Shown: positions 8,294-17,238, numbered from the stretch's first letter. The stretch: DNA of 45,162 nucleotides from Gemmatimonadota bacterium (GCA_026387895.1 JAPLKT010000151.1:1-45162), one strand, 5' to 3'. Numbers and translations are program-made. The notes: generated by a model from the sequence alone, not told the origin.

Positions 8294-9592
8294 TCAGTGG
8301 ATCGGCGCTGATCCTACGTCGGTACCAATTGCGCTCCACGCCTCGCGGATGCTTCTCGCGCCAGCAGCAGGGCCCTCGGGATGGCCGAAGATGCCACGCC
8401 CGGCAACAAAACCAAAATCCACCGTCCCGAGTTTTCGATACACGGCCTCGAGTGTCGCGGCGGAGTCACTGCCGCCCGGCACGGGAAGACTCGGCGCAAT
8501 CATCCCCATCGGCTCGACGCAGGCGCGCACATTCTCAAGGACCTCGTGCTCGGGCGTGAACATCCGCGGCCCAAACCCCGGCATGATAATCGCATCGCAG
8601 CCGGCCAAGCGCTGCAAGCGCGTCATCACACGTGAATGAATACCGTAGCCCGGAACGCGACTCCACGCGGCGATCATCGGAAAATGCGCGATGATGGGCA
8701 CCGTGGCATGACGACGCAGCATGCGTACGCCGCTCAGCCCAACGGGCAAGGTGTTCACGAGCACAGCATTCGCACCCTGCTCCACCGCGACATCATGCAG
8801 CGCCACTAACTGATCGACTTCATCGGTGATATTGGCGAGGTATAGCTTCGGCACGCCGGTCACGGCTTCTGCACGCCGCCGCGCCGCGCCGAGGAGGGCT
8901 GCGCGTTCCGCGAGCGGACACCACGGCATGTCGGCGAGCATCTCGTCGTCCTTGGCGATGTCGAGCCCGCCAACCCAACTCTCATAGCCAAGCGCTGCAA
9001 AGCTCTCCGGCGGGAGCCCGATATTCGGCTTGATCACGCCAAAGAAGATTGGACGATTGAACACCTGAAGTTGCGCACGAAGTCCCGCAATCCCGAACTG
9101 TGGTCCGTCGAACTGCGCGAGATAGCTCGCGGGAAACCGAACGTCCTCGAGACGGATCAGCGGAATGCCTGGTGAAAAAAAGACCCCCTCGCCGCAGATC
9201 GCCGAGAGCAGGTTCGGTAGACGTGCCCCAAAGTTCCCGTGCGGATGCGCGATCGTGGCGCGGCACGCATGAACCGTACCCGGTCCCGCACCCTGTGCCG
9301 CAGTCTGTCCCGCAGTCTGTCCCGCAGTCTGCGGCGAATGCGCAAGCGGAATGGAAAAGCCGTGCGGGAGCGGGCGTGCGTCGAACTCGAGCACTTTGGC
9401 TGCGAACTGCGGGCGGACATCTTCATCCACACCGACGCGTTTCCACTGTGCGGTCGACTGCTCGGCGCACAAGTGCGCCGCTGCTTCGCGCGGATCGCCC
9501 ACACACTCGAAGCTAAAGTCCAGCTCGAGATACTGCTCGCGGTCTATGGCGTCGCGCGTGGCAAAGAAGCCGGCGATGTCGTCCGAGGTCAC
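8294..9592 (-). CDS. RuBisCO-like protein (form IV, large-subunit family)
   Basis: 432 residues in the RuBisCO large-subunit fold. The activation site is intact: [10 protein letters not shown] holds Lys214, Asp216 and Glu217, matching Lys201/Asp203/Glu204 of spinach RuBisCO. Lys188 in GVIKPNIGL matches Lys175, while the Lys177 position is Asn. Loop 6 lacks the GKMEG lysine ([11 protein letters not shown] instead), the HRAMHA region reads [11 protein letters not shown], and the phosphate loops read PVPGGSD and [10 protein letters not shown]. Carboxylase activity is therefore not expected; it probably enolises or decarboxylates an unidentified substrate. The start is GTG 9592, supported by TGAGGG 6 nt upstream. 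A Gln/Ala/Gly-rich stretch near residues 85-105 comes from a tandem repeat. It lies downstream of yjbQ and the S1/P1 gene on the same strand. Confidence 0.93.
   Translation of the reverse strand: MTSDDIAGFFATRDAIDREQYLELDFSFECVGDPREAAAHLCAEQSTAQWKRVGVDEDVRPQFAAKVLEFDARPLPHGFSIPLAHSPQTAGQTAGQTAAQGAGPGTVHACRATIAHPHGNFGARLPNLLSAICGEGVFFSPGIPLIRLEDVRFPASYLAQFDGPQFGIAGLRAQLQVFNRPIFFGVIKPNIGLPPESFAALGYESWVGGLDIAKDDEMLADMPWCPLAERAALLGAARRRAEAVTGVPKLYLANITDEVDQLVALHDVAVEQGANAVLVNTLPVGLSGVRMLRRHATVPIIAHFPMIAAWSRVPGYGIHSRVMTRLQRLAGCDAIIMPGFGPRMFTPEHEVLENVRACVEPMGMIAPSLPVPGGSDSAATLEAVYRKLGTVDFGFVAGRGIFGHPEGPAAGARSIREAWSAIGTDVGSAPIH
9293..9333 (-). repeat. 12-bp tandem repeat inside the RuBisCO-like gene
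   Basis: Roughly three copies of CGCAGTCTGTCC (plus-strand reading) in direct succession, coding on the minus strand for a Thr-Ala-Gly-Gln repeat in a loop between the N-terminal domain and the barrel. It is in-frame, and no RuBisCO core motif overlaps it. Confidence 0.85.
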
Positions 9593-9654
9593 AACGCCCT
9601 CACATGGTCCTCACGTGCGGCTCTCGTGCTGCTCACGTGCTGCTCACGACAGAC

Positions 9655-10098
9655 TCAGGTAGCACGCACGTCTCGCTCGCCAATCACCTGCAGTTGCACC
9701 TCGCGTTCGGCGCGCGGTCCGTCGAGTTCCACAAAAAAGATCGATTGCCAAGCGCCAAGCACGAGCGCACCGTCGGCAATGGGAATTGTCTCCGAGGCAT
9801 TCACAAAGAGCCCCAGCAGATGCGCATGTGCATTGGCACGCCCATCGACCGTGTGGCGATTATGTCGGTACTCCGCCTCAGACGGTGCGAGCGCCGTGAG
9901 AAACTCGACCATATCTCGCTGCAATGCCGACTCACGCTCATTGATCGTGAGGCGCGCCGTGGTGTGCAGAGAAATCACGTTGAGCGAACCATTCCGGATA
10001 CCGCTCGCGGTGACCCACGTGCGCACCGACTCGGTGATGTCGATAATCTCGATTGGCGCCGAGGTGGTGACGCGGAGCGCGTGCCGAAGGAACTCCAT
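9655..10098 (-). CDS. yjbQ: YjbQ/UPF0047 family protein
   Basis: 147 residues, the full length of the UPF0047 family. Conserved residues are visible in SLHTTARLTINE (His45-Thr-Thr) and ANAHAHLLGLF (Asn89, His91, His93), with the C-terminal GAWQSIFFVELDGPR strand. Members are small trimeric cytosolic proteins with a metal-like His cluster; weak thiamine-phosphate-synthase activity has been reported for E. coli YjbQ, but the true role is unclear. ATG 10098 gives the standard N-terminus. The gene is 8 nt downstream of the S1/P1 nuclease gene and 62 nt upstream of the RuBisCO-like gene, suggesting a three-gene unit. Confidence 0.92.
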   Translation of the reverse strand: MEFLRHALRVTTSAPIEIIDITESVRTWVTASGIRNGSLNVISLHTTARLTINERESALQRDMVEFLTALAPSEAEYRHNRHTVDGRANAHAHLLGLFVNASETIPIADGALVLGAWQSIFFVELDGPRAEREVQLQVIGERDVRAT

Positions 10099-10106
10099 GG
10101 GTGACG

Positions 10107-11039
10107 TTACTTCGCGAGCAGACGATTCAGCACGGTGGCCAGCCGATAGCCGGCAAGCGCGATGCGGCGTTTTCCTGCCTGTCCTGCCGTCGACTTGTAC
10201 GCATCGCTCGGCACGGCCCCAGCGATCAGTGTGGCGGGATAGAGGAGTTCCTCTGCTAACGTGAGGCTCTCTTTGCCCCACGCCTCGGGCCCTGCGTCGA
10301 GTTCGGCCTTGGTGAACGCCGTTATCGGCAGTTCCTTTTCGATTTTCGTCGCCCATCCGTCGACGTAGCCACTACGATCACCCGCGGGCGGCTTCTCGAG
10401 GATGTCGAGGATGCCGTCCCAGTAGCTGTGCAAGTTGCTCTGCGCGCCGGCGAGCTTGAGGTCGTTGCCGCCGCGATCGCCCTTGGGGCTTTCGGCGGTC
10501 ACGCGTGCCGAGAGGTGCAGTGGCTGATGGACGTCGCCGACCAGATGTTCGATCCAAGCGAGTGCGACCGCGCGCGAGCTGTCGGGTGCGCCGCTAGCGA
10601 GCACGCCCGGCAAGAGTGCGAGCCGCTCGAGCGCGTTCTCGGGATCCGGTGTGAGCTCGGGCACGAGGACGACCTTCCCGTTCTGCTCGCGCCAGTAGTA
10701 ATCGGTGTAATGCCAGACCGGGCGATCGTATGCGTGGTTTGGCGCCGAGCGTCCCTTGATTTGATCGGCCCACAACGACGTATGGACGAAAAGTGCTTTC
10801 TCCCGTTCGGCTGTCGAGCCCGACGACGGTTCGGCGTCACCCAGATGCGCTTCCGGCGGACCGCTGCGCAGCAACTGCACCGCGCGCGTGCGCGCCTGCG
10901 GGGTGAGATGAGTCCAGGCGATTGACGCAATCACCTCGTGGCCCGTGGCGTTCCAACGACGTGCTGCGGTCGCCACGGTCGCCGTGGCCAGAGTCGTGAC
11001 CGCCGTGATCAGTGCGAGGGGACGAAGGATCGGAAGCAT
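10107..11039 (-). CDS. Secreted S1/P1-family zinc nuclease
   Basis: 310 residues with a signal peptide ending near Ala26. All nine zinc ligands of the S1/P1 family can be assigned: Trp29 and His34 (WNATGHE), Asp92 (SLWADQIK), His110 (VWHYTDYYW), His165, Asp169 and His175 (HLVGDVHQPLH), and His204 and Asp208 (NLHSYWDGI). The mature protein would thus begin with or near the ligand Trp, as in fungal P1. It likely degrades single-stranded nucleic acid or 3'-nucleotides in the periplasm or outside. ATG 11039 begins the signal peptide. A TATAAT on the minus strand at 11126-11131 lies about 90 bp upstream of the start. Confidence 0.94.
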   Translation of the reverse strand: MLPILRPLALITAVTTLATATVATAARRWNATGHEVIASIAWTHLTPQARTRAVQLLRSGPPEAHLGDAEPSSGSTAEREKALFVHTSLWADQIKGRSAPNHAYDRPVWHYTDYYWREQNGKVVLVPELTPDPENALERLALLPGVLASGAPDSSRAVALAWIEHLVGDVHQPLHLSARVTAESPKGDRGGNDLKLAGAQSNLHSYWDGILDILEKPPAGDRSGYVDGWATKIEKELPITAFTKAELDAGPEAWGKESLTLAEELLYPATLIAGAVPSDAYKSTAGQAGKRRIALAGYRLATVLNRLLAK

Positions 11040-11125
11040 TGGAGCCTAGTGAGTCGAGGGAGACTACGTGACGACGAACGCGGTTCGAAGGCGCATCTTC
11101 GGCGCATGAGCCGCGCCCATAGCTA

Positions 11126-11131
11126 ATTATA
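11126..11131 (-). promoter_or_regulatory. Candidate -10 box for the S1/P1-yjbQ-RLP unit
   Basis: A perfect TATAAT on the minus strand, rare in this GC-rich sequence, sits about 87 bp upstream of the S1/P1 start. Eighteen bases further upstream only GAGGAC is found, a poor -35. It could drive the three minus-strand genes, but the assignment rests on this hexamer alone. Confidence 0.35.
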
Positions 11132-11179
11132 GAGCATCGATCCCCTGCCGTCCTCCACATTCTGGTGCGGAACAACGCT

Positions 11180-11623
11180 GTGGCCCTCCACGTCGTCCTC
11201 GTTCATCCCGAGATTCACTGGAATACCGGTAATGTGGGGCGGAGCTGCCTCGCGGCCGGGGCCACCCTGCATCTGATTGAGCCGTTGGGCTTCTCGCTTG
11301 ACGAGCGCGAGCTCAAGCGCGCCCGTTGCTCGCAAGTTTGACACGTCCTCTTTTTCAAATTATGTTTCAGCGAGCCCTGGTTCTTCACCACGCGATCCAC
11401 TCGGCGGTATTGGGACGCGCCGCTCGCAACGGAGGCGACGGGGACGGTGCTCATTTTTGGCCGCGAAACAGCGGGGCTGCCGCGCGAGCTGCTCGACCGG
11501 TACCCCGACCGGTGCGTGACGATGCCAATGGCGTCGACGGTGGTTCGGTCGCTGAATCTCTCAACAACTGCAGGAATAGCGCTGTACGAGGCGGTCCGAC
11601 AACAATCACAGCTAGGCGAATAA
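11180..11623 (+). pseudogene. Broken trmL-type tRNA 2'-O-methyltransferase (SPOUT family)
   Basis: From GTG 11180 the frame encodes a clear TrmL N-terminus ([18 protein letters not shown], then [20 protein letters not shown]) but hits TGA at 11339-11341. In the same frame the C-terminal half resumes: WFFTTRSTRRYWDAPL, VLIFGRETAGLPRELLDRYP, VRSLNLSTTAGIALYEAVRQ, ending at TAA 11621-11623. Between the halves only about 17 codons remain where homologues have about 25-30, so the GLDYW-containing segment is lost or replaced. Intact relatives methylate the wobble nucleotide of tRNA-Leu. The SAM-knot motifs are still well conserved, so decay looks recent. A sequencing error cannot explain both the stop and the shortage. 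Independent expression of the halves seems unlikely. Confidence 0.8.
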
Positions 11624-11694
11624 ACACCGAAACTGTGAGCAGAACACACAAGCCCCCGTCATTACCGAACGAAAACCGAATCGGAGGACGAACA

Positions 11695-11721
11695 ATGCAC
11701 CGTAATGCCTCCCTTCTATAA
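11695..11721 (+). other. Eight-codon mini-ORF with strong ribosome-binding site upstream of the outer-membrane gene
   Basis: GGAGG at 11683-11687 is followed after 7 nt by ATG 11695, which opens an eight-codon frame (Met-His-Arg-Asn-Ala-Ser-Leu-Leu) ending in TAA at 11719-11721. The large gene downstream starts at GTG 11794 with no recognisable Shine-Dalgarno, so the best ribosome site in this leader belongs to the mini-ORF. It could be a leader peptide or a remnant. Confidence 0.35.
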
Positions 11722-11793
11722 CGATTTGCCCCGCTCGCGCGTCTAGAAAGGGTCCATTCCCCCGCTCTCGTTTTCTCGAATCCGGTCCTTTCT

Positions 11794-14700
11794 GTGCGCT
11801 TCTGGCGTCTGACTTTTCTATTTGTCTTCTCCCTGTTCATCGGCTCCGCCGCCCGACTTGGCGCGCAGACGGTGGACGTGATCCGCGGCCGAGTGACCGG
11901 CCCCGACTCTGCGGCTATTCAAGGGGTGCGCGTGGTCGTCACCTCGCTCTCCGGCGCCGTGAACCGCGAGGCCCGTACCGACCGCAATGGCCGGTTTACT
12001 GTGACCTTCCCGAACGGGGAGGGCGACTACTTCGTCACCTACACCTACCTCGGCTACGCCCCGCGCCGCTTTGAGATCAAGCGCGCCGCTGATGAGGATA
12101 TTCTCATCGCCGATGCGCGCATGTCAAAGACCACGGAGCTCGACGCCATGCGCATCAGTGCGCCGCGCGACAAGGTGAACCGCGTGGAAGCCAATGCGGA
12201 CATCTCCGGCACCGAGAAGACGGCGAGTGTCTCGGCGCTCTCCGCGGCTGACATGGGCAATCTTGCGGCGATGGCAGCATCGCTCCCGGGCGTGACGCTG
12301 ATCCCGGGTGCCGATGGCGATCCGTCGGGCTTCTCGGTGCTCGGCCTCTCGGCCGACCAGAACAGCACGACGCTCAACGGCCAGAACTCGAGCGCGTCGG
12401 ACTTGCCGCGCGACGCATCGCTCTCGGTGGGGCTGAGCACGGGCACGTATGATGTGTCGCGCGGTGGATTCAGCGGCGGCCAGTTGAGTGTGCGCACGCG
12501 GTCGGGCACGAACTTCAAGATCCGCACCATGAGCTTGAACCTCGACACGCCGCAGTTGCAGTGGACCGACGCCGCGGGACGTGCGCTCGGCCAGCAGTAC
12601 ACGAACATCTCGCTTGGCGGCTTGGCGTCGGGCGCATTCTCGCTCGACAAGGCGTTCTACTCGGTGTCGTACCAGCTCGGCCGCCGCTCGAATCCGCTGT
12701 CGACGCTGTTGAACATGGATCCGCTCGCGCTGCAGACGACCGGTGTGTCGGCAGACTCCGTGACGCGCTTGCTCGGGATTATGGCGCTCAAGGGGATTCC
12801 GACCACGGTCGGGGCCGCTCCGTCGAACAAGCTGACCGACTCCGGCTCGCTGCTCGGCACTTTTGATCTCACCCCGCCGACGTCGTTCAGCGGTACGGCG
12901 CTCAACCTCACGATGAACGCGTCGTGGAACAAGGCGTCGCCGGTGTCGAACCTGCAGACGGAGATGCCCGCGCACAACGGCGAACGCACCACGATGAGTG
13001 GTGGTATTCAGGCCCGTCATTCCGGCTACCTCTTCTCGCTGCTCCTCAGCGAGTCGACTGTGGGCTTCAACAGCTCGCGCAACGCCTCGGACCCGTATTT
13101 GCTTGAGCCGAGCGGTTCGGTGCGCATCAACAGCACGTTCGCCGACGGCACGAACGGTTTGAAGACAATCTCGTTCGGCGGCAGTCCGAACCTGAACTCG
13201 TCGAATCAAACGTCGAGCACGCAGTTCACGAACCAGCTCTCGTGGTTCAGCGAGAACAACAAGCACCGCGTGAAGCTCTCGACCGAGTTGCGTCGCGACA
13301 CTTATGACCAAGACGCAACGACCAACGCGCTGGGTTCCTTCAGCTTCAACTCACTCACCGATCTCGCCAACGGCACGCCGGCGTCGTTCACGCGCTCGCT
13401 GTCGCCGCGCACGCGCAACGGCAATCAGATTGTTGGCGCCATGGCACTTGGCGATTCGTACCGTCAGAGCCAGGAATTGCAGATTCAGTACGGCGTGCGC
13501 GTCGACGGGAACCAGCTTTCGTCGACACCGACGGTGAACTCCGGGCTCCAATCGATTTATGGTGTGTCGAACAACTACGTGCCGAATCGCTTGTATGCGA
13601 GCCCGCGTATCGGGTTTGCCTACACGTACGGCACGTCGCAGCAGATCCCGGGCTTTGAAGGGGCGTTCCGCGGTCCGCGTGCGGTGATCCGCGGCGGTAT
13701 CGGCCTCTTCCAGAACACCCCGGCCACCACTCTCATGACGGGTGCGGTCGACAACACTGGGTTGCCGAGTGCCGTGCAGCAGGTGACGTGTGTGGGCGTT
13801 GCAGCGCCATCGCCCGATTGGCAGGGGTATCTGAGCCATTCGTCGGCTATTCCAAACAGCTGCGCCACCGGCGCCGGCAGTTCTGGCTTCAGCAGCACGG
13901 CGCCGAATGTCAGCATGTTCGCCAAGGATTACGAAGCGCAGCGCAGCTTGCGCGCGAACATGAACTGGGCGGGTCCGATCCTGAACAACCGGTTCTCGGC
14001 GACGTTCGATGTCACGTACTCGAGCAATATGAATCAGCCCGGTAACGTGGATTTGAACTTTCTCCCCACGACGCAGTTCAGCTTGGCGAGCGAAGGTGGA
14101 CGTCCGGTGTTCGTGGCGCCGACCAGCATTGTGGCCACCTCCGGCGCGATTTCGGCAGCGGGATCGCGCGTCTCCCCGCTTTACAATCGCGTGAATCAGG
14201 CGCGGTCGGATCTCCATTCGGAAAGCAAGCAGTTCACTGTTCGGCTTTCGCCGGCGACCTTCTCGACCACTTGGTCGTGGAGCGTGAACTACGTGTTCTC
14301 CGATGTGAAGGAGCAAGTTCGTGGTTTCACGAGCACCGTTGGCAACCCGCTGAGCGTGGACTGGTATCGGTCGGCGAACGCGTCGCGCCATCAGATTGTG
14401 TACTCGCTCGGCTACAACTTCTTCGATGCTGTCCGTGTGACGTGGAACGGCAATGTGCGCTCCGGCAATCTCTTTACGCCGATGACCTCTGGCGACGTGA
14501 ACGGCGACGGCTATTCGAATGATCGCGCGTTTGTGCCGAACCCGACGACGGCCACCGACGCATCGCTCGCGACGTCCATGACGCAGTTGCTCGCGTCGGC
14601 GTCTGGCAATGTGAAGAGCTGCTTGCAGAACCAACTCGGAGCACTGGCCACACGGAATAGCTGCGAAGGCCCGATGACGCACACCGCGAACATGCAGATC

Positions 14701-15531
14701 TCGTTCAACCCGCTCAAGCTTGGGTTGCCGCAGCGTGCGATCATCTCGTTCAGCATCTCGAACCCGCTTGGTGCTGCCGATCTGATGCTCCACGGGCAGA
14801 ACAACTTGCAGGGCTGGGGCACGACGGTGCAGCCTGACCAGGCGCTACTCTACGTGCGCGGCTTCGACCCGGCCACGCAGCGCTTCAAGTACGAAGTCAA
14901 CCAGCGCTTCGGGTCGACGAGCTTGGCGTTCAACACGGTCCGCACGCCGGTGATTGTCACGGCGCAGATGCGATTCGATCTTGGGCCGACGCGCGAGAAG
15001 CAGTCGCTCGTGCAGCAGCTCAACGCGGGGCGTCGTTCGGGCGGCCAGAAGGTAACGGAAGCCGTCTTGCGCGCCACGTACGCCAGCAGTGGTGGGTTGG
15101 TGAATCCGATCAGCACGATCCTACGTCAGGCCGACTCTCTCAAGCTCAGCGGCCCGCAGGCGGATAGCCTCGCGACGCTCAATCGTTGGTACATCGTGCG
15201 CATGGACTCGGCCTGGTCGCCAGTCACGAAGTACTTGGCGGCACTGCCCAACGAGTACGACGAGGCAGAGGTGTACGAGCGCTATCTCACGGCTCGCAAG
15301 AAAACGGTGGACCTGCTGATCAAGTTGGCGAAGCCGCTGAGTGGGCTGCTCACGCCGGAACAGTATCGCATGCTCCCCGCGATTGTGGCGAGCTATCTCG
15401 ATACGCGGTATCTGCAGGGGATTCGTAATGGCACCGCGGGCGGCGCACAGAATCCGTTCAACAGCGGTGGTGGTGCCGGTATTCCGGGTGGTGGTGGTGG
15501 CGGTGGTGGTGGTGGTCGTAGCGGGAACTAA
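11794..15531 (+). CDS. TonB-dependent-receptor-like outer-membrane protein with C-terminal extension
   Basis: 1245 residues. A signal peptide (FLFVFSLFIGSAARLGAQ) is followed by a carboxypeptidase-regulatory beta-sandwich (about 28-105; GRVTGPDSAAIQGVRVVV, TDRNGRFTVTF), a plug-like domain (about 130-240; LAAMAASLPGVTLIPG, TLNGQNSS, RGGFSGGQLSVRTRSGTNF) and a long beta-barrel whose last amphipathic strand is near 1050-1065 (VIVTAQMRFDLG). About 180 residues follow: a helical region containing LLTPEQYRMLP near 1186, then a Gly-rich tail. No TonB box is evident. Barrel substrates are unknown; uptake of peptides or polysaccharide breakdown products fits the hydrolase-rich context. The start is GTG 11794, where the signal peptide begins. 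The propeller gene follows after 54 bp. Confidence 0.88.
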   Translation: MRFWRLTFLFVFSLFIGSAARLGAQTVDVIRGRVTGPDSAAIQGVRVVVTSLSGAVNREARTDRNGRFTVTFPNGEGDYFVTYTYLGYAPRRFEIKRAADEDILIADARMSKTTELDAMRISAPRDKVNRVEANADISGTEKTASVSALSAADMGNLAAMAASLPGVTLIPGADGDPSGFSVLGLSADQNSTTLNGQNSSASDLPRDASLSVGLSTGTYDVSRGGFSGGQLSVRTRSGTNFKIRTMSLNLDTPQLQWTDAAGRALGQQYTNISLGGLASGAFSLDKAFYSVSYQLGRRSNPLSTLLNMDPLALQTTGVSADSVTRLLGIMALKGIPTTVGAAPSNKLTDSGSLLGTFDLTPPTSFSGTALNLTMNASWNKASPVSNLQTEMPAHNGERTTMSGGIQARHSGYLFSLLLSESTVGFNSSRNASDPYLLEPSGSVRINSTFADGTNGLKTISFGGSPNLNSSNQTSSTQFTNQLSWFSENNKHRVKLSTELRRDTYDQDATTNALGSFSFNSLTDLANGTPASFTRSLSPRTRNGNQIVGAMALGDSYRQSQELQIQYGVRVDGNQLSSTPTVNSGLQSIYGVSNNYVPNRLYASPRIGFAYTYGTSQQIPGFEGAFRGPRAVIRGGIGLFQNTPATTLMTGAVDNTGLPSAVQQVTCVGVAAPSPDWQGYLSHSSAIPNSCATGAGSSGFSSTAPNVSMFAKDYEAQRSLRANMNWAGPILNNRFSATFDVTYSSNMNQPGNVDLNFLPTTQFSLASEGGRPVFVAPTSIVATSGAISAAGSRVSPLYNRVNQARSDLHSESKQFTVRLSPATFSTTWSWSVNYVFSDVKEQVRGFTSTVGNPLSVDWYRSANASRHQIVYSLGYNFFDAVRVTWNGNVRSGNLFTPMTSGDVNGDGYSNDRAFVPNPTTATDASLATSMTQLLASASGNVKSCLQNQLGALATRNSCEGPMTHTANMQISFNPLKLGLPQRAIISFSISNPLGAADLMLHGQNNLQGWGTTVQPDQALLYVRGFDPATQRFKYEVNQRFGSTSLAFNTVRTPVIVTAQMRFDLGPTREKQSLVQQLNAGRRSGGQKVTEAVLRATYASSGGLVNPISTILRQADSLKLSGPQADSLATLNRWYIVRMDSAWSPVTKYLAALPNEYDEAEVYERYLTARKKTVDLLIKLAKPLSGLLTPEQYRMLPAIVASYLDTRYLQGIRNGTAGGAQNPFNSGGGAGIPGGGGGGGGGGRSGN

Positions 15532-15585
15532 ACGTCCGTCCGTCTGACTTTTTGGATAGCCTGTAAATCTTCTCTGGTGATTCGA

Positions 15586-17211
15586 ATGACACGCAAGCAT
15601 ATCTCGATGGCCGCGCTCGCCTTGTGCGTGTGCGCCGTGCAGTCTGTGAAAGCGCAGGACCCGATCCCGGAAAACACGCCGGCGAGTCAGCTCCCGCCGA
15701 TCAAGCCGTTGGGCGCTGTATTCGCGAAGTCCAAGGAACTTCTTGGCTCCGTCTCGGCCGTGCGTTCGTTGCCGAATGGGAAGGTCCTGGTAAACGACAT
15801 CAGCGGCCGCAAGGTCGTGCTGTTTGACTCGACGCTCTCGACCTCCACGCTGGTCGCGGACACGACCAGTGCAACGGCCAACGCCTACAGCTCGCGCGCT
15901 GGCGGACTGGTGCCGTGGAAGGGCGACTCCACGTTGTTTGTGGATCCGTTGTCGCTCTCGATGCTGGTGATTGATGGCAAGGGGAACATCACGCGGGTGA
16001 TGTCGGTCCCGCGCGCCAACGATGTGAACCTGCTGATTGGCGGACCGAACGGCACTCCGGGCACCGATGCGCAGGGGCGACTCATCTACCGCGGCACCCA
16101 AGGACGTGGCGGTGGTGGTGGACGTGGGCCCAACGGTGCGCAACCGATACCGACGCCGACTCGCGCCGGTGGCGCCGGTAGCGCCGGTAGCGCCGGTAGC
16201 GCCGCGACGACGGGCGCGACGACGGGTCTGCCCCCAGGCATGGCCCCACTCCCGGGGCAGACTCCGGCAGCCACGGCGAACACCGGAAACACTCGTGGCG
16301 GAGGCGGAGGCGGGGGCGGAGGCGGGCGCGGCGGTTTCGGGGGCGGGGCGCAACCGGATTCGGCGCCGCTCATTCGCTTTGACCTGATCTCTCGCAAACT
16401 CGATACGATTGCCTTCCTCAAAGTCCCCGTCAACAACGTGCGCACGGCGCAGGGCGACGATGGGAGAATGAATATTCTGGTGACGATCAAGCCACTGCCC
16501 GTGGCCGACGACTGGTCGCGGATGGCGGATGGATCAGTGGCTGTGGTGCGTGCGCGTGATTACCACGTGGATTGGGTCCGCGCGAACGGTACGAAGGACG
16601 CAACAGGCAAGACGCCGTTCGACTGGAAGCGGATGAGTGAGGACGAGAAGTCGGCGTTCCTCGACTCGACCAAGGTCTCGCTCGAGAAGTTGCGGGTGCA
16701 GGCACAGGCGGGCGATCAGGCGGGCGCGGCAGCTGCGGCTGCCGCCGCAGGCCTCAGCGGAATCCCAGGACTCGGCAATGGCGGTGGTGGCGGTAACCGC
16801 GGTGGCGATCAGGGCGGTGGTGGTCGCGGTGGCCGTGGTGGTGACACCGGTGGTGGCGGCGGTGGCGGTGGTGGCGGCGGTGGCTTCGGTGGTGGCGGTG
16901 GTCGCGGTGGTCGCGGCGGCTTTGAAGTGCAGCCAATCAACATGGTCTCGCCCAACGAAATGTCCGACTATGTACCGCCGTTCACCCCGGGCGCAGCGCT
17001 CGGCGATGCCGACGGCAACCTCTGGGTGCGCACGACACGTGGCATCAATGGCGGCTCCATTTACGACGTCATTTCGCCAAAGGGTGAGTTGCTCAAGCGC
17101 GTCGGCATGCCCCCAGGACGTGTGATCTCTGGCTTCGGCAAGGGCGGCATCGTCTACATGGGCGTACGCGAAGAAGGTGGCGTGCGACTCGAGGCGGCGC
17201 GGGCGCCGTAA
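15586..17211 (+). CDS. Exported propeller-like protein interrupted by Gly-rich tracts
   Basis: 541 residues with signal peptide (ISMAALALCVCAVQSVKAQ). Segments such as VSAVRSLPNGKVLVND, VVLFDSTLSTS, STLFVDPLSLSMLVIDG and GDADGNLWVRTTRG resemble blades of six-bladed NHL/SMP-30-like propellers. Two long disordered insertions split the fold: a Gly/Pro/Thr-rich one (about 175-260) and a Gly/Arg-rich one (about 390-448, with runs of up to ten Gly). No catalytic motif is recognised. ATG 15586 is preferred over in-frame GTG 15577 because GGTGA ends 5 nt upstream of it. The gene is probably co-transcribed with the upstream outer-membrane protein and is closed by a strong hairpin at 17239-17277. Function unknown; I infer an envelope-associated binding protein. 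Confidence 0.8.
   Translation: MTRKHISMAALALCVCAVQSVKAQDPIPENTPASQLPPIKPLGAVFAKSKELLGSVSAVRSLPNGKVLVNDISGRKVVLFDSTLSTSTLVADTTSATANAYSSRAGGLVPWKGDSTLFVDPLSLSMLVIDGKGNITRVMSVPRANDVNLLIGGPNGTPGTDAQGRLIYRGTQGRGGGGGRGPNGAQPIPTPTRAGGAGSAGSAGSAATTGATTGLPPGMAPLPGQTPAATANTGNTRGGGGGGGGGGRGGFGGGAQPDSAPLIRFDLISRKLDTIAFLKVPVNNVRTAQGDDGRMNILVTIKPLPVADDWSRMADGSVAVVRARDYHVDWVRANGTKDATGKTPFDWKRMSEDEKSAFLDSTKVSLEKLRVQAQAGDQAGAAAAAAAAGLSGIPGLGNGGGGGNRGGDQGGGGRGGRGGDTGGGGGGGGGGGGFGGGGGRGGRGGFEVQPINMVSPNEMSDYVPPFTPGAALGDADGNLWVRTTRGINGGSIYDVISPKGELLKRVGMPPGRVISGFGKGGIVYMGVREEGGVRLEAARAP
16168..16203 (+). repeat. 9-bp in-frame tandem repeat in the propeller gene
   Basis: Four consecutive 9-bp units of GGTAGCGCC (the first has GGTGGCGCC) coding for Gly-Ser-Ala repeats at the start of the first disordered insertion. 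Directly after it comes a shorter GCGACGACGGG-type duplication. Confidence 0.88.
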
Positions 17212-17238
17212 TCCGCCACGGTTGCCGGTTGGACCCGC

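Noticed and set aside
11339-11341. TGA in the trmL-like gene read as selenocysteine or readthrough
   Set aside because: No hairpin resembling a SECIS was seen after it, the family uses no selenocysteine, and codons are missing nearby.
12124-14793. Two long minus-strand frames (395 and 480 codons) under the outer-membrane gene
   Set aside because: Composition is Arg/His-rich and motif-free, while the plus strand encodes a coherent receptor-like protein.
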